A program made the translations under genes and the position numbers. A stretch of 64,000 nucleotides of DNA, taken from assembly GCA_022478985.1 (NCBI GenBank), contig JAKSZP010006617.1:124001-188000 (forward strand), read 5' to 3'. The notes beneath the pieces were generated by a model. The model was given only the letters and a program-made list of their open reading frames with translations, did not search any database and was not told the origin of the DNA. The stretch is from Massospora cicadina (Eukaryota; Entomophthoromycota; Entomophthoromycetes; Entomophthorales; Entomophthoraceae). Shown piece after piece: positions 34,521 through 46,200 of this stretch. Position 1 is the first letter of the stretch. Every line of letters begins with the position of its first letter.

Positions 34521-35360
34521 CAACCAATAGGTTGATACTTGCGGTTACCCTGTTTAGTAATCCCATCTCATCAAGAGTCTTAATATTGTGGAATCTCCTC
34601 AATTTGGCCATTAGGATCAGATGAACAAATGTAATGATCTGATTTTTTCCGATCTTCATCAGTTTTTCACTTAAGTTCGCCAGGAGAACTCAAATTTCTC
34701 CATGGCCCAACATTATTATCCCAGGAGCCACCCAAGGCTCCACTCTGGACTTCTTCCAGGGGCTTCCAACTTTCCCATACAACAGCTCAGGTATCTCCAA
34801 TGTCAACCCCATGTTAACTAACATCTGCAATACTGGCAGTATGGTCTTCTCATTTTGATCCTCTATGGAATTCCCCAGTTCTCTATAATTTCCGCCGGCA
34901 TTTCTTGTCACTCCTTACCAAATAATTGGTACCAAATTGGGACAATGCTGTCATTGTATATTAGATTGATGAAGTTTTTTTCTACTATTCAGCGGAGCTT
35001 CACCATCCTTCTGATATACCAATGATAACTTCTGACCTATTATGGTGAACATATTATCCTTATAGTTTCATATAACTACAAACTTTCATAGAAACTCCAT
35101 TACAATCAGAATGTCATAGTTTTGGTTGGCCAAAACTATTGCTGGCGCAGATACCACCAATAACCTGAATCGTAGTGGCAAAGCACTATATGCTCCACAG
35201 GAGATGGTGGTGTTTGGCTCAGATGTCCCATAATCCTTCTTATGTTCCAAGTCCAGCAAGATCTTCATCCTCTTTAACAGCTTGGTCAAGTCAGTGTTGA
35301 TGGGCACTCCTCTGTCAATAATCGCCCTCACCCGTACTCAATTCACTTTTATGTCTATAT
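34521..35360 (-). pseudogene. pro: Protease and linker pseudogene of element D
   Basis: The frame 34690-34911 is the protease-RT linker (PWVAPGIIMLGHGEI). The frame 35086-35331 is the protease: AIIDRGVPINTDL, where the active-site D-T-G reads D-R-G, then GAYSALPLRFRLLVV and NQNYDILIVMEF. The catalytic Asp is kept but the triplet is altered. Confidence 0.82.
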
Positions 35361-37060
35361 ACATACACTCAGAGTATTGCAATATAGTGTTTACTGAGTG
35401 AATAGAAGCGTTATTAGCCAAATCGAGGGTGTGAATAATATGTGCTGATAAATCAGAAAATGATTCTATTATTGCGCTGAGGGGGATTGACAGATTGGCC
35501 TCATCTATCGGACCTCAGATAATTCTTCAAGATTCTTGGTGGTTTAATCTTGTCTGCCAGTTGTCAAGCGTATGAGTGGGCAACTTCCTTGATTATCTTG
35601 AGGTTGATTCTCTTTGCCCCGGCTCTGGTCACGGCATTTACATCCAAATTGACCTATTGATACAGCTGATCCTGTTCATCATCCACAAACAGATCACTGA
35701 TATCAATTTCCTCAGTCATGATGTCAGGAGGAACAGGCTTCTCTGCAGCTCTAGACTGTTCCCCATCTAGGCTGCGGGCCCTTTTCCCAATTCCTTACTG
35801 GAAGCTGATTCTTTCACCTGGACCACGTTGATCTGATCCTTCAGCTTCTTACAGTGTACAAGAAATGTCCTTCCCCACCACCTTGGTAGCAGACCTTTTA
35901 CTTCTTATTCAACCGTCTGAATTCTTTGGGCTTATTTACCAGTACGGTTTGGTTGGCCATTTTTTAGCACCTTCATTTCCCTTTGTGGGATTTGAATTGT
36001 GTACTGGGTTAGGTTTGAAGCTTCTATTTGGGGGATTCAATGTCGCTCCCAAAGTCTTCAAATTATCTACCATTTGCAAGGTAGATATTTCCATCATGAA
36101 CATGGAAGACATCATGCGATCCAAAAATGTGATAGGGCTGAAGGGCTGCTTGCACGGCAATTCTGGCATCAAAGTCATCCAGTATTTTCACTCTGACCAG
36201 GGTCTGCGACTCCTGGTAAAACTGATCCTCAAAGCTTGCTAAAGACTCATCTTTATGGAACTGGATTCCCATAAAAAACTGTTTGCGCTTTGACAGTTGC
36301 ATCAGACTCCCAGATTCCTTCATGATGGCCACCTTTGCCTCCAAAAATGACCAGCTTTCCCCCTTCAGGTGAGGTAACACTAAGTTCTGACAGTCAGTAT
36401 CTAGGCTATTAATGACCATCAACGCCTTTTGACAATCCCCATAACTATGTATGGTCATATCAAACAGTCAGAAAAACTCTGGGGCATTATCCCAATGGAA
36501 CATTGGCAATTTTGGCATTGCCTTGAATTCCTCCAAGTTATCTCTGGCTGATTCTCTAGGATCAGCCACTCAGCTAACTTGAGGAGTGACTTCACTCATC
36601 ATCTCCAAAATGGCAGCAAAAGCGGGCAGCATGTTCCTTAGGGTATTTGACTTCCCAAGTATCTTGCGAGGACTTCTTTCTTTAGCATCGCTTGCCATAT
36701 CTGGCTCACAACCGCACTTGTGAGTTTTAGGTTCCTACACCTGTTGTATCAGTAGCTTTATATCCGCGCTAAAATTTTTCAAATGAATGAGATCACTTTT
36801 AGCTCCTTTTTCAGGTATAAAACCTCTTTAACAAGATCCCATTCTTTCTTCTTCAACGAAGTTACTTTCCCAAGTAACTCGTTCCCAAAACTTGCAACAT
36901 TATCTATCCCTTCCTCCACCTTGGCTACTCATTCTTCCAAGGCTGCGAATTCCCTATGATCCATTGAGTTTAGGGCATTTTTATTCACAGTGGCCAATGT
37001 CATCCACAGTTTACATAACTCGTCTTTATATGACATTCTTATAAAATCTTCGACTCAACT
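35361..37060 (-). pseudogene. gag: gag pseudogene of element D
   Basis: Starts just inside the PBS at about 37035 with MSYKDELCKLWMTLATVNKN; a coiled-coil-like stretch (ELLGKVTSLKKKEWDLVKEV) follows. Capsid text is in 36063-36458 (LVLPHLKGESWSFLEAKVAI, FHKDESLASFEDQFYQES, IAVQAALQPYHIF). The nucleocapsid is near 35855-35905, CYQGGGEGHFLY then CKKLKDQ, a CCHC knuckle with one Cys changed and one base lost. Stops and frameshifts are throughout. Two plus-strand frames at 35865-36242 and 35999-36196 are shadows. Confidence 0.85.
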
Positions 37061-37063
37061 ACA

Positions 37064-37081
37064 CCCCTGTAGTAAGCACCA
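37064..37081 (-). other. Primer-binding site of element D
   Basis: The plus strand reads CCCCTGTAGTAAGCACCA, one change from the A form, with a three-base spacer before the LTR. Confidence 0.86.
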
Positions 37082-37084
37082 GCT

Positions 37085-38233
37085 TGTAAAAAATTACTGG
37101 TTTGGTTATTATTGGCAAACAACCCTAGTAATCTTTTACTGCACAGGTTTGGTTTCTTGTGCACTTCGTCTGCATTTTATATTATATTAGATTATTGGTT
37201 GATAATAGTATGATGACTATTATCCATATTTGAGTGCAAATTATTATAACTCATCCCAACTCTCAGCCAGTATTGTAGATTAAATACTTGAGATGTCTTG
37301 ATCTTGGGATTTGTTCCCTCATTCTATACAACCTAATCTTCTCTGAGATTCCCTGGTGACAGTCTCTTTAGTCCAACACACAGTTGGCAGCAATCCCCCA
37401 ATTTTTTTCTTCTTCTCTAGATCCTCGCTCAGATCTTTACTCTTATCTCTAAGAGTCTCCCAATTATCGCACACAGTAATAACCTTGAGAAGAATAGCAC
37501 AATGGAATGCTGATAATAGTTTACTACTTAAACTATATACCAGATAAACAACTTAGAACTAATTATCTGTAATATGATCTAATTATCTGTTTTTTATTAT
37601 AAGTAAATCCTAAGGAATTTATAGTGGGGATTCGGTCATCTAACCCTCAGTTGACACTTCTTCAATGAAACTGCAGCCGTTGCCATTGAATCACCCATAC
37701 TCGTCCCAGCAGCAATGGTCTTCCTCATCATGGCTAGGATTCCATCGTTGGACATCCTTGAGACCTAAATGGAAAAAATCAGAGAACGTGTCCCTAATGT
37801 TTATTCTCTTGATCCAAGCGAACCAACCATATTTGGCAAGTGACCTGCTTAGGTAATGGGACTTATTACCCATTAAGGCAGGTCACGCACCAACTGATTG
37901 ATTTGCTATTTGCAGGCAGCATCACTCGCCTTGCAATTTGCTATTCATTCCCAATCATTCAGTGATGAAACCTGACCAATCCCAATTGGTACACCTGATA
38001 GTTAATCACTATCAGATGCCCCTATTTCGTCAGCAACTCCACCCAAAGAGATCTCAAGTATTCATCTGGATTGATCCCTGATGGATATGACCAGGCAAAT
38101 ATCTCAAAATCCCCTGAACATAGTTACTCTGTAACTCAGGCCAACTGATTTCCAATTCACTTCACCTTAGGGAATTATCCCTTAGCGATTCCTGATAATC
38201 TATCAGGCTGGGAATATGGCAAAAATCCCAACA
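37085..38233 (-). repeat. 5' LTR of element D, 1149 bp
   Basis: Starts TGTAAAAAATTACTGG, ends AAATCCCAACA, then TATGC. Matches 28676-29830 with scattered substitutions. Confidence 0.96.
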
Positions 38234-38238
38234 TATGC
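38234..38238. other. Target-site duplication of element D, right copy
   Basis: TATGC, identical to 28671-28675. Confidence 0.93.
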
Positions 38239-38990
38239 CCTAAATAAGAATGGGACTTCAAATGACAGGCACTCGCTGTGATGGCTGGATATAGGGCAAC
38301 CAGTTTACTCCTAATTTTTTAATAGCTTTTCACTCCTTACCTTAGTTTTGCGGGAGTTTGAGCTAGCAAGTTTTGTACAGGTTTAAACTCATCCCTCTAT
38401 CATCAGGAGCCATTAGGAGGTCATGTAACCATACAGATTCACTATTCCATAAATGAAGGACAGGAAACTGAAACTTGCATCAACATTCATATGTCAAGTT
38501 TCCACCTAATGCTCAATTGCCATGTCATAATGCTGGAGCTTCAAAGCTCAGCGAGCCAACCATCCTGTGGGGTCCTTCATATTCTGCAACCACAGTAAGG
38601 ATACTGGGTTGGTATCCAATTTGAAGGAATTCCCATATAAGATGGGGTGGTATTATTTCACCGCAAGCAGGACAAGTCACTCCTTATTAGTAATGCTGTA
38701 ATTGCGTTCAGCTTTTGAGAGCATCTTGCTGAAGTAGGAAACAGGATGATTGCCCCATGCTCGTCCAGATGAGCCAAAATATCTCCATCCGCCTAACCAG
38801 AGGTATCTGTGTCCATAATATAGGGCTTGCCATAGTCAGGGTGGCGGAGGATCAGCCTTTATTGCAGTAAGTTCTCCAAGGTCTCAAGCGCTGCTTATGT
38901 TCTGCATCCTAATAAAATGGAGTGTTTCTAGCTAAGAGGCGGATGAGGAGCTCACTGAACTGGACAAACTTGGGGATGAATTGATAGTGA
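38239..38990 (-). pseudogene. pol: Integrase zinc region and RNase H pseudogene of element E
   Basis: Continues E coding beyond D. Blocks align with I 59960-60540: GTTTGAGCTAGCAAGTTTTG region, LQNMKDPTG near 38565-38590, KALKLQHYDM near 38520-38560, VSYFSKMLSKAERNY near 38700-38745, and a TDTSG counterpart near 38800. All frames are broken. Confidence 0.82.
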
Positions 38991-39800
38991 TAACCCATCA
39001 TGTCCAAGAATACCTGGATGTCACGGAGGTTTTTGAATGCCGGCATCTTGGATATAGCTGTGACCTTATTTTCTAAAGGTTAAAACACATCTTGAGAAAT
39101 GGCTTTTCTAAGAAAATCCAGCTTTTTCTGTAAGAATGTACATTTTGATGGCTTCAATTTACTGTTAAAAACCCGCAGGCTTTGGAACACTTTTCATACT
39201 TAAGATTCTCATTAAAGGTCTTAGAAAACACCGTGATATCATTAGGATCAACAATGATGCAACTTAACCTAAGGTCCTGTAAGTTGTGATCCATGGTTCA
39301 CTGGAAAGTGGCGGGCATTTTGTGCAACTCTTGTGGTAGTCGGGTAGGTTGTAAGAAACCCTCACTGTAAATAAGAGCGCATTTCTCCAGGTTTTTTGGA
39401 GATATGTTCATTTGCCAATAACCGCTAGCCAAGTCTATAGCGGAAAGTAAAGTAAAACCAGCGTGTTGGGCTAGGTCGTTGTCAATGCGCGGGATAGGGT
39501 AACTATCCTTTTTAATAATTTTTATTCAGTTTGCAGCAGTCCATAACTTCCTGGTGACCGCAATTCTTTGTTTTTATGAGAAATAAGGGAGATTACTAAG
39601 GGCTTTGAGAAGGCACTGGCAGCCCTGCATCCAGCAACTGTTTCAGCTCAGTCCTCAACTGGAGCTCCTGAACCTTAGGTTTCTGATAGGGCTTGAATTA
39701 AATAGGCCAGGCATTACCAACATCAATGGTGTGGCTCCAGTCCTTCATATGCTCATATTCAGTATTGGATTTAGATAATAGTCACCATAGGATCCAGGAG
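38991..39800 (-). pseudogene. pol: Reverse transcriptase pseudogene of element E
   Basis: Thumb near 38975-39040 (IQVFLDMMGYHYQFIPKF), palm with a catalytic box reading V-D-P-N-D-I near 39225-39255, so YxDD is lost, and MPATFQ / LPQELHKM near 39300-39345. Fingers near 39480-39660 (SYPIPRIDNDLAQHAG-type text). Aligns with I 60560-61700. Confidence 0.85.
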
Positions 39801-40960
39801 AGAGTAGAATTTTTTGAGCTTGTTGGGGTTAGATCCTCAGAAACTTGAACGTGGGGCAAAGCGCATATCGATTGGCCAATAGGTAGTCTCAGATCTAACA
39901 AAAAATCAATATAATGGACTTGTCAGATGCCTCAATTAGAATCAGCAGGGCTTTTCCAATTTCCTGATGCTTCTTTACGGCCATATCATTGTTAGTAAGA
40001 TTTCCCAACAGAAGATTGATGGGTCGCTGGTAGGCAGGGTCTAAAATACCTGGAAACACCTGAGGATCCAAAGAACATGTCCCATCAATGCTCAATAAGT
40101 GCAGTAAGCAGTTGCTGGGGATTTGCATAGTAATATTGGTGTCTATCACCTTTTAACCACCCTCTTTGACAATTACCTCCTCTGACGCATACAAAGAAGG
40201 CCCTCTGAAGCATCCATGGAGTCATGAAGCTTTTGTGTTTTTCTTGATGTGGTATAAAGTAAGGAGAAGGCGGAGAAAAGGTACTTAACTACGCATATAT
40301 ATTATACTTTTTGGATTCATCATTTTTATTGACTAAAAGAACTTCATAATATAGAAGGGAGGTCTCACTGTTTCAATTTTATATTTCCGTCATACTCAAT
40401 CATTAATTGGTTGTCAATGAGCTAACTTATGCATTATTTTATTGTCACAGTGGGGGAAGACAGGAGGAGTTTTCTCAATATATATGATTAGAGAAGACTA
40501 GGCTCCAATATCTCATGTGTGGTGGGCCCCACAGTTCTAAACCTTTTCAAGTAGTCCAGGTCAGGCGCCAACTTAAGTTTTTATGTGCCTGCAATAAACC
40601 ACACTAATGGATCACTCATATCAAGGATGGCTATAACTCGCAACTTATTGATGACAACCTCTACCTTGGTTATAGTGCTACCAAATTTAGGAAGTGAGAG
40701 AGAACCTCTTTCAAACGGTGAGAGGAGGCAAGGCGTTGAGCGATTGCAGGTAATCTATCCTTAATAGATAAAATGTATGAACCTTCTGGGTAGATCAGAT
40801 TGTTGTACCAAAAAGGTGGTCAGCATCACTGGCAGTATCAATCACCTCCAAAAACCTCAACACCTGTTGGAGATAAGTTCGTTGGGGTATCATGACCATA
40901 TCTATTCTTTCAGGCATCAACCTATCTGGTATCAGAACTTCTATTGGGGCTCCTAGGACA
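39801..40960 (-). pseudogene. pro: Protease and linker pseudogene of element E
   Basis: The frame 39895-40149 reads LLHLLSIDGTCSLDPQVFPG and ILDPAYQRPINLLLGNLTNN, nearly the same as I (LLHLLSIDRVSPFEPWVLPG, LDPAYQRPITLLLGNL). Upstream the protease core is broken; a V-V-I-N-K-L type AILDMSDPL block near 40600-40640 stands where I has AILDTGS. Confidence 0.8.
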
Positions 40961-42132
40961 TGATAGCCCTCTTCATCACCACTCCCTTCAGACTCGTCAT
41001 CAGAGGGGTTAGTGATGCACTCAAAGAGTTGCTAAGAGGGAGCCAAGAAACTGGCTTGTTCTCCTCACAGGGTATGACCTTTTGGCAATCATCTAGCCAT
41101 TTGAATTTTGGAGGGAGCATCATAGCATCACCTACTTTTGTTGCCACTTGAGGAGAAAAATTCTTTTGATACAGGGTCAAAGCAAAGCCATAGTTGCTAT
41201 GGAGAATGGTTCTGAGTGACGTGAGGGTGAAGCCATAGGGATGGACCCCTTAAAAGAGATTGTGGTTTGTGATGGGAACTCAACTGATTTCATAGGGCTG
41301 ACTTGGGGTTCATTTAAGTTGAGAGAACCCGACCTTGTCATCCCTGGTGCCCTCTGGCCAACCTCTAATGGAGGAGGGACGTCTAGTTTGGGGAGCCTCA
41401 TTGGAACTGGCTTTTGAAATGGTAGTCAGCACTGGAGGGGTCAGTATGGCTTCTGGGGTAGGCGTAGCTTCATAATGATCAGAAACCTCTCTATATACAT
41501 CTCTTATATCACGAACATTACGCAGTGAACGCTTCAATGAGACAATATATCGGGTTAAGGAAGGGTAAAAGGGTATTCAGCCAGAATGGCAGCAATTGCG
41601 TCATACAAAGGTAGCATTTTAGCGAGCAGAGAGTCTGAGCTGCACTGTAAAACCAGTCAATGAAGGTGGCAACTGATTCCTCATCAATTAGACAGGCACA
41701 TAAAGCCTGTTTTTTTCCTATACAAGCTCTGCATGGATCCAAATTTTTCAATGAGCGCTTTCTTTACTTCTGCTCAAGTTTTAAGGGGTCCATATAAGGT
41801 ATCATCATCTTTTGGGTGGAGCGGCTGAGGCAGGGGAGGATATGCTTTATTTTTTGGGCATTAGTTGTCCCTTCCATAACAGCCTCATAAATGAAGAGGA
41901 ACAAGGCGATGCTACCTTCACTTGGGGTAGATTAATCTCTGAAAGGAGTTTAAAGATAACTGGAGCAGCCTCATGAGAAGCCTTGGTATACGCGATGTTC
42001 AAGTGTTTTAAGTCAAGACAGTGCGCTGATTAGCTGCTGTTCTAAAGCATCTAGCCAGGGTTCAAAGGCAGCGTGGAGGTTGTGAGGCTTAATTACTAAA
42101 CATCCTCCTTTAATATGTCTTGTGATGTAATA
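40961..42132 (-). pseudogene. gag: gag pseudogene of element E
   Basis: The frame 41518-41751 aligns with I gag (KKQALCACLIDEESVATFI versus MKKQAFMHMSIQKGESVVVF; DWFYSAAQTL versus ERFYMEAQTL). The nucleocapsid area is replaced by text without a readable CCHC knuckle in 40953-41401. The N-terminus runs to the PBS through broken frames. Confidence 0.78.
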
Positions 42133-42151
42133 CCCCATGTAGTGAGCAACA
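42133..42151 (-). other. Primer-binding site of element E (degraded)
   Basis: The plus strand reads CCCCATGTAGTGAGCAACA, the shared site with one base inserted and CCA changed to ACA. Confidence 0.72.
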
Positions 42152-42153
42152 CT

Positions 42154-42892
42154 TGAGGGAAATCAGGCTTTGGGTTGCTTGCTGGTGAGTTTTACTCTGA
42201 ATTACCACAATTTTTTCAATAGTTGGTTTCTCTACTGCGGGATAAATATTACTTTTATATTTGATCACCTATAATAAAAAAACTAGCACTTTCAACTAAC
42301 ATAAACGGTTGGTTTTTATATTTTTTATCATTAATATCTTAGGGGTCAAGAGGAAAACCCTCTTAAGATATTAATGCTTGGTATTTAAACCTATCAAGGA
42401 TCAAAGTGAGTTAGGGTGTAAATTTCAGATTAGTCTAGGAATAGCCATATTAGGGAATAAAAGATTTTGGCCATTTGAGGCTCTTGAGACTCGCCTTGAT
42501 TTGAAGTAATGACTGATGTAAAGTCAGTAGCAGGTACAGTAATTCATTAAGGCAAGGATTTGTATATTTTACCCAATCATTGGGTTGGAAAAGATTTGCA
42601 CTTTGATGAGACCCCCTCCAAGAATATGAAAGGGGGTGGTCACGGTGTAGGTGGTTGTACTAAGTTATAAAGGGTATGGTGATGACTCTTGGAACAAATA
42701 ACATGATTCTAACACAAGTTCAGTGTAATATTGCTAATGACCATGGGGCTATTAGCTGAGGATTAGAGCAATAGTATTACCCCTATGTTTGCAGGGTTCA
42801 CTGAAAATTGACCAGGGTTTTTTCGACTAAAATTATCTATATTGAAACCTGAATCACTCTTATTGCAATATTGAAATTGTAATTGTTTGACA
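42154..42892 (-). repeat. 5' LTR of element E, 739 bp
   Basis: Starts TGAGGGAAATCAGGC and ends ATTGTTTGACA on the plus strand. Matches 26931-27666. Confidence 0.9.
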
Positions 42893-43708
42893 AAGTACCT
42901 GCTTAACATATGATTACTGCCCACTTTTGAACAATTGCAATAAAGATGCTATTAACAAACTAAAAAATAAAGCTGATTAAAGCTCTGATGCGAATATACT
43001 AAACTCTTTTAAAGACCTTTTACATATATACTGACACCAACGATCTGGGTTGAGGCGCCATATTAGAGCAGTTAGAAAAAGTCGTACATACCATATATAG
43101 TTCTATTTAAGAAATTCACCAATAAAAAGTGAAACTACATGATTACAGAGTTCAAAAGCCTAGCAGAGATGAGAGAAGTACGCCACTTATGACATTATGT
43201 CTAAGGCATACACTACAAGGTAATTTTTAATTATGCCTCATTGAGATAAGTGAAGAAAATGAAAGATATAGACGGAAGACTGGGAAATTGAGCTATTTAG
43301 TTTCAAGGCTAAAATTTTGAGATTCTGCACAGGCAGGAGAGAAGCAGATGAACATTGATGGATTTCCACAATTACCTTTCTTCTTCTTGCAAGCTCATGA
43401 AAGGCGTCAGGATCTAAGAACTTTTAGAATAAACAGAGTAAAATAGAAATAAGAAAAATGACGCAGTAAAGAAGATCTGTAGAACTTTCAAGAATGATGA
43501 GTTTAAAGATGGACTTCTTTAAAAGGTACAGGAGAGTTACATAAGTTAAGCCAAGAAAATAAATGTCAATAATATTAAAAGGGCACGCCAAGTAGGCCAT
43601 AGAAGGCTACAGAAGACATACTATATTCTCAGAAAAATCTTTATGGGAGGCATGTAGGACAAAATCAGTCAGGCTCTGGTGCTCTGTGTAAATGTGCTCA
43701 ATGCATGC
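42893..43708 (+). pseudogene. pol: RNase H and integrase zinc domain of element F
   Basis: Resumes F coding after E: FEQLQ near 42927, then the RNase H front YTDTNDLG at 43027-43050 and AILEQLEKVVHTIYSSI near 43062-43112. A TNAKYELE-type block lies near 43180-43230. Near 43590-43705 the integrase zinc domain reads GHRRLQKTYYILRKIFMGGM and, after a stop, ends in a Cys-containing LCVNVLNAC. Element G interrupts right there. Confidence 0.85.
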
Positions 43709-44181
43709 TGTTGGTATTTTAGATGGCAAACAATACAAGATCCTTTCACCTGAATTAATCCCTGAAGGATCGACTAACAAACCAGTGTGAATGGAACCTT
43801 ATCCAGAAGGCACCAAAACTAGATAAATCAGGAAGCATCACACATATGAGAATCGATGAAATAACCTTCAGGAATCACATCACCACTTCCAAAGTCATGA
43901 GAGGCGCCGCCCCCACCGCTGCAGCCATGAGGATGATGTAGTACGATGTGGTGCGCCATCCAGGCGATTAATCTAGAAGGTAGTAAAAGATCAGATACTA
44001 TGTGGCCATGAAGGTCCCTGAGGCACCGTGTCTCCACACGCCCTATCAATAATGATGCTTTCTAACACAATAAAGTAGTCTATATTCTCTCCATCTTTTC
44101 ATTTTTTAACCTTTCTGCTAATAAAAGATTTGAGTCCATCTTTGGAGTTTAGTGGCCGTCAAGAGAACTGTTATGCTGAGA
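43709..44181 (+). repeat. 5' LTR of element G, about 473 bp
   Basis: TGTTGGTATTTTAGATGG at the left, ATGCTGAGA at the right. Matches 49848-50319 (GAGAGGCGCCGC, GCCATGAAGGTC, TTTCTAACACAATAA, AGTCTATATTCTCTCCA). The GC-rich centre creates a misleading minus-strand frame (43828-44049). Confidence 0.88.
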
Positions 44182-44185
44182 GATC

Positions 44186-44203
44186 TTGTGCTCACTACAG
44201 GGT
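44186..44203 (+). other. Primer-binding site of element G
   Basis: TTGTGCTCACTACAGGGT, the shared site with two end-proximal changes. Confidence 0.78.
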
Positions 44204-46200
44204 GCTCTAAGATGTCCTAAGTGAAAATGTCTATCATGAATAATGGATAATTATATAGTCACAAAGACCAATCTGCTGATCAGTTGAGAAGTGTTGCCTA
44301 AATAAGTATCTTGAAGTATAAAATGCTTCCCACCACAGCTATGAGTTTAGAATTTTGGGCTTGTTCCAGTTCTCTCTGCCCTCAATTGATAGAAATAATT
44401 ATTATTTTAGTATAAAACCCTTAACGACATTATTAAACAGTTAATAAATGCCATCTACTCCATGGGTGCCCACTCCAGACATTCCCATGCTACTCCCATG
44501 CCCTCTACCATGCGGTGTCTTTATACCTTGGCCCAGATGCCAGAAGGAGAACTGACCCTGAGAACAGAGCGCTAACTTTAGAACTTTATTCACCCAGCTA
44601 TTCTTTACCTCATCCATTTAGTCAGGTTGCACCATCATGGAACCTCCTGACAATGAGAGCTCACTTAAACCTTAAACTTACATATCATCAATTTTAAAAC
44701 GCGGCCTCTTCATTAATCTACAACAAATGGGAAGCCATTATCAATAACTGCCAATTAATCAATGAAGCCTGAGGCCAAATTGCAGTGTTGGATAGCAGGA
44801 TATCTGGCTTCTTTGAAGACCAACTGCATCAGAATATTCAACTCCTTGAGGATGATTGGAACCAGTGCCTTCATCAAGTTGAAAATCTGGTATGTAGCCT
44901 GAAACTACACTATTTGGAGCTGACTTCTTTCTACTACACCTCCAGGAGTGAAGGACCTGAAGGGCATAAAGGCCTGAAGGTCCTAAAGGATGTGAGGGAC
45001 CCAAAGGACCTAAAAAACCCCGTGGGTCTTAAGGGACCTATGGCCCTATGGCATCTAACCCTGGATAACCTGAAGACACTTGGTGAAAAAGTATTTTGGC
45101 AGCTTAGCCACTTTATGTGATCAAATCTTGGATGTAGCACATGGATGCAACCTCTGAGTAGAGGCAATACCCCTTATCCTAGGGTCTCAGTTGAGGCATT
45201 GTCAGATGAAGTGGATAATTTTAGTGCTTTAAAAAGTTTACTGATAGCTACATCACTCAGCTCAAACAAACTTATCGATGGTTCAATACCCATTTGCCCC
45301 CCTTGTGAGCCAGCTTCCCCTTCAGGGCACCGATATTTAAGCCCTAAAGGAGAAGGTTGCCCATAAGGCTTTTATTTCCTCCCTCAAACGAAACTGGGAT
45401 GATATCCAAGAGGACACAAGGGTCTAAGATGACGGTTGGCCAGCAGGTTCCCTTAAACTATGCTGAGACTGAGTTCTCCAGCATGGCACCAATTACTGGC
45501 GTAAGCACTCTCTCCACTCCTCTTGTAACTAACTTTAAGCCTTTTTAAAGAAAGTTCACCCCTGGTCAGGAAAGAATCGCTTCTTTTCTGTATGCCTATG
45601 ATAGTTTCATGGAAGAAGCCCATGACCAGAAGAAAGTGAAGCATTTTCACATCTTTCTTAACAGCACTGCTTGGGAGATCATGACTCCTCATTCAAAATA
45701 ATTCAACACCTGGGAACAGGTCCATATGGCTTTAATCTAAGGATTCAGCAGCAATCAAACCCTGGACAATTAAAACAAGCGTTCATGGGTATCCGCCTGA
45801 ATAAAGGGGAGAGCCCAATGGAGTTCTCCACCCATTTTTAAGCCCAAGAGCAACTCTTTGTTATCACCAATCATGGTACCTTTAATGACGCTATCACCGC
45901 TGTCATCTCTGCGTTGGGATCCTACCCTGAGGTTCAAATGCATATATTTGGCAAAAAGAACGGGTTTATCTGCATTCAAGAAATCAAGGAAGCGATTAAC
46001 GAGATCCCTTAATTGACCCTGGACTCCAAGGCTACCCCTTTGGGTTCCTTCAACTGTCCTCAGGTCCATGTGGTCGAAAACCAGTAGAATTCTTGACCCC
46101 AATGTAACTACTGCAATGGGTTCAAACACAGCGCCAAGACATGCTGAAAATGACTTGCCAAGGAGGCGGAAAAAAGCCATAAGCATGAAGGATGATGAAC
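44204..46200 (+). pseudogene. gag: gag pseudogene of element G with a collagen-like tract
   Basis: The frame 44785-45120 opens with a helical stretch (LDSRISGFFEDQLHQNIQLL), followed at 44953-45045 by Gly-X-Y triplets (GPEGHKG; after a one-base shift GPKGCEGPKGPKKPRGS). Capsid text follows: ERIASFLYAYDSFMEEAHDQ near 45560-45620 and FMGIRLNKGESPMEFSTHF near 45782-45840, alignable to I (GSIASFLYVYEVAME, HMSIQKGESVVVFVERF). The nucleocapsid near 46105-46150 reads CNYCNGFKHSAKTC, a complete CCHC spacing (C-x2-C-x4-H-x4-C). Stops and frameshifts separate the parts. Confidence 0.85.

Larger units (their letters stand above)
28676..38233 (-). mobile_element. Element D, Ty3/gypsy element nested in E
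   Basis: A 9558-bp minus-strand element with LTRs 28676-29830 and 37085-38233, interior 7254 bp, PPT and PBS at the expected sides, and a perfect TATGC duplication. It has gag, zinc knuckle, protease, RT, RNase H, integrase and the extra plus-strand ORF. It is the full-length relative of C and splits E integrase from E RNase H. Confidence 0.96.
26931..42892 (-). mobile_element. Element E, Ty3/gypsy element carrying nested element D
   Basis: Minus-strand element; LTRs 26931-27666 and 42154-42892. The interior 27667-28675 plus 38239-42153 is about 4.9 kb without D. Gene order and blocks match element I. It sits in the RT thumb of F. Flanking pentamers (ACAGG and AAGTA) do not match, so the duplication is lost or the ends are slightly misplaced. 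Confidence 0.88.

Noticed and set aside
26926..42897. Target-site duplication for element E
   Set aside because: Flanks ACAGG and AAGTA do not match; shifting the ends a few bases does not help.
43828..44049. Minus-strand frame with a Gly-rich stretch (HHPHGCSGGGGASHDFG)
   Set aside because: It lies wholly within the 5' LTR of G, and the frame is not kept in the 3' LTR copy; it is a product of the GC-rich LTR centre.
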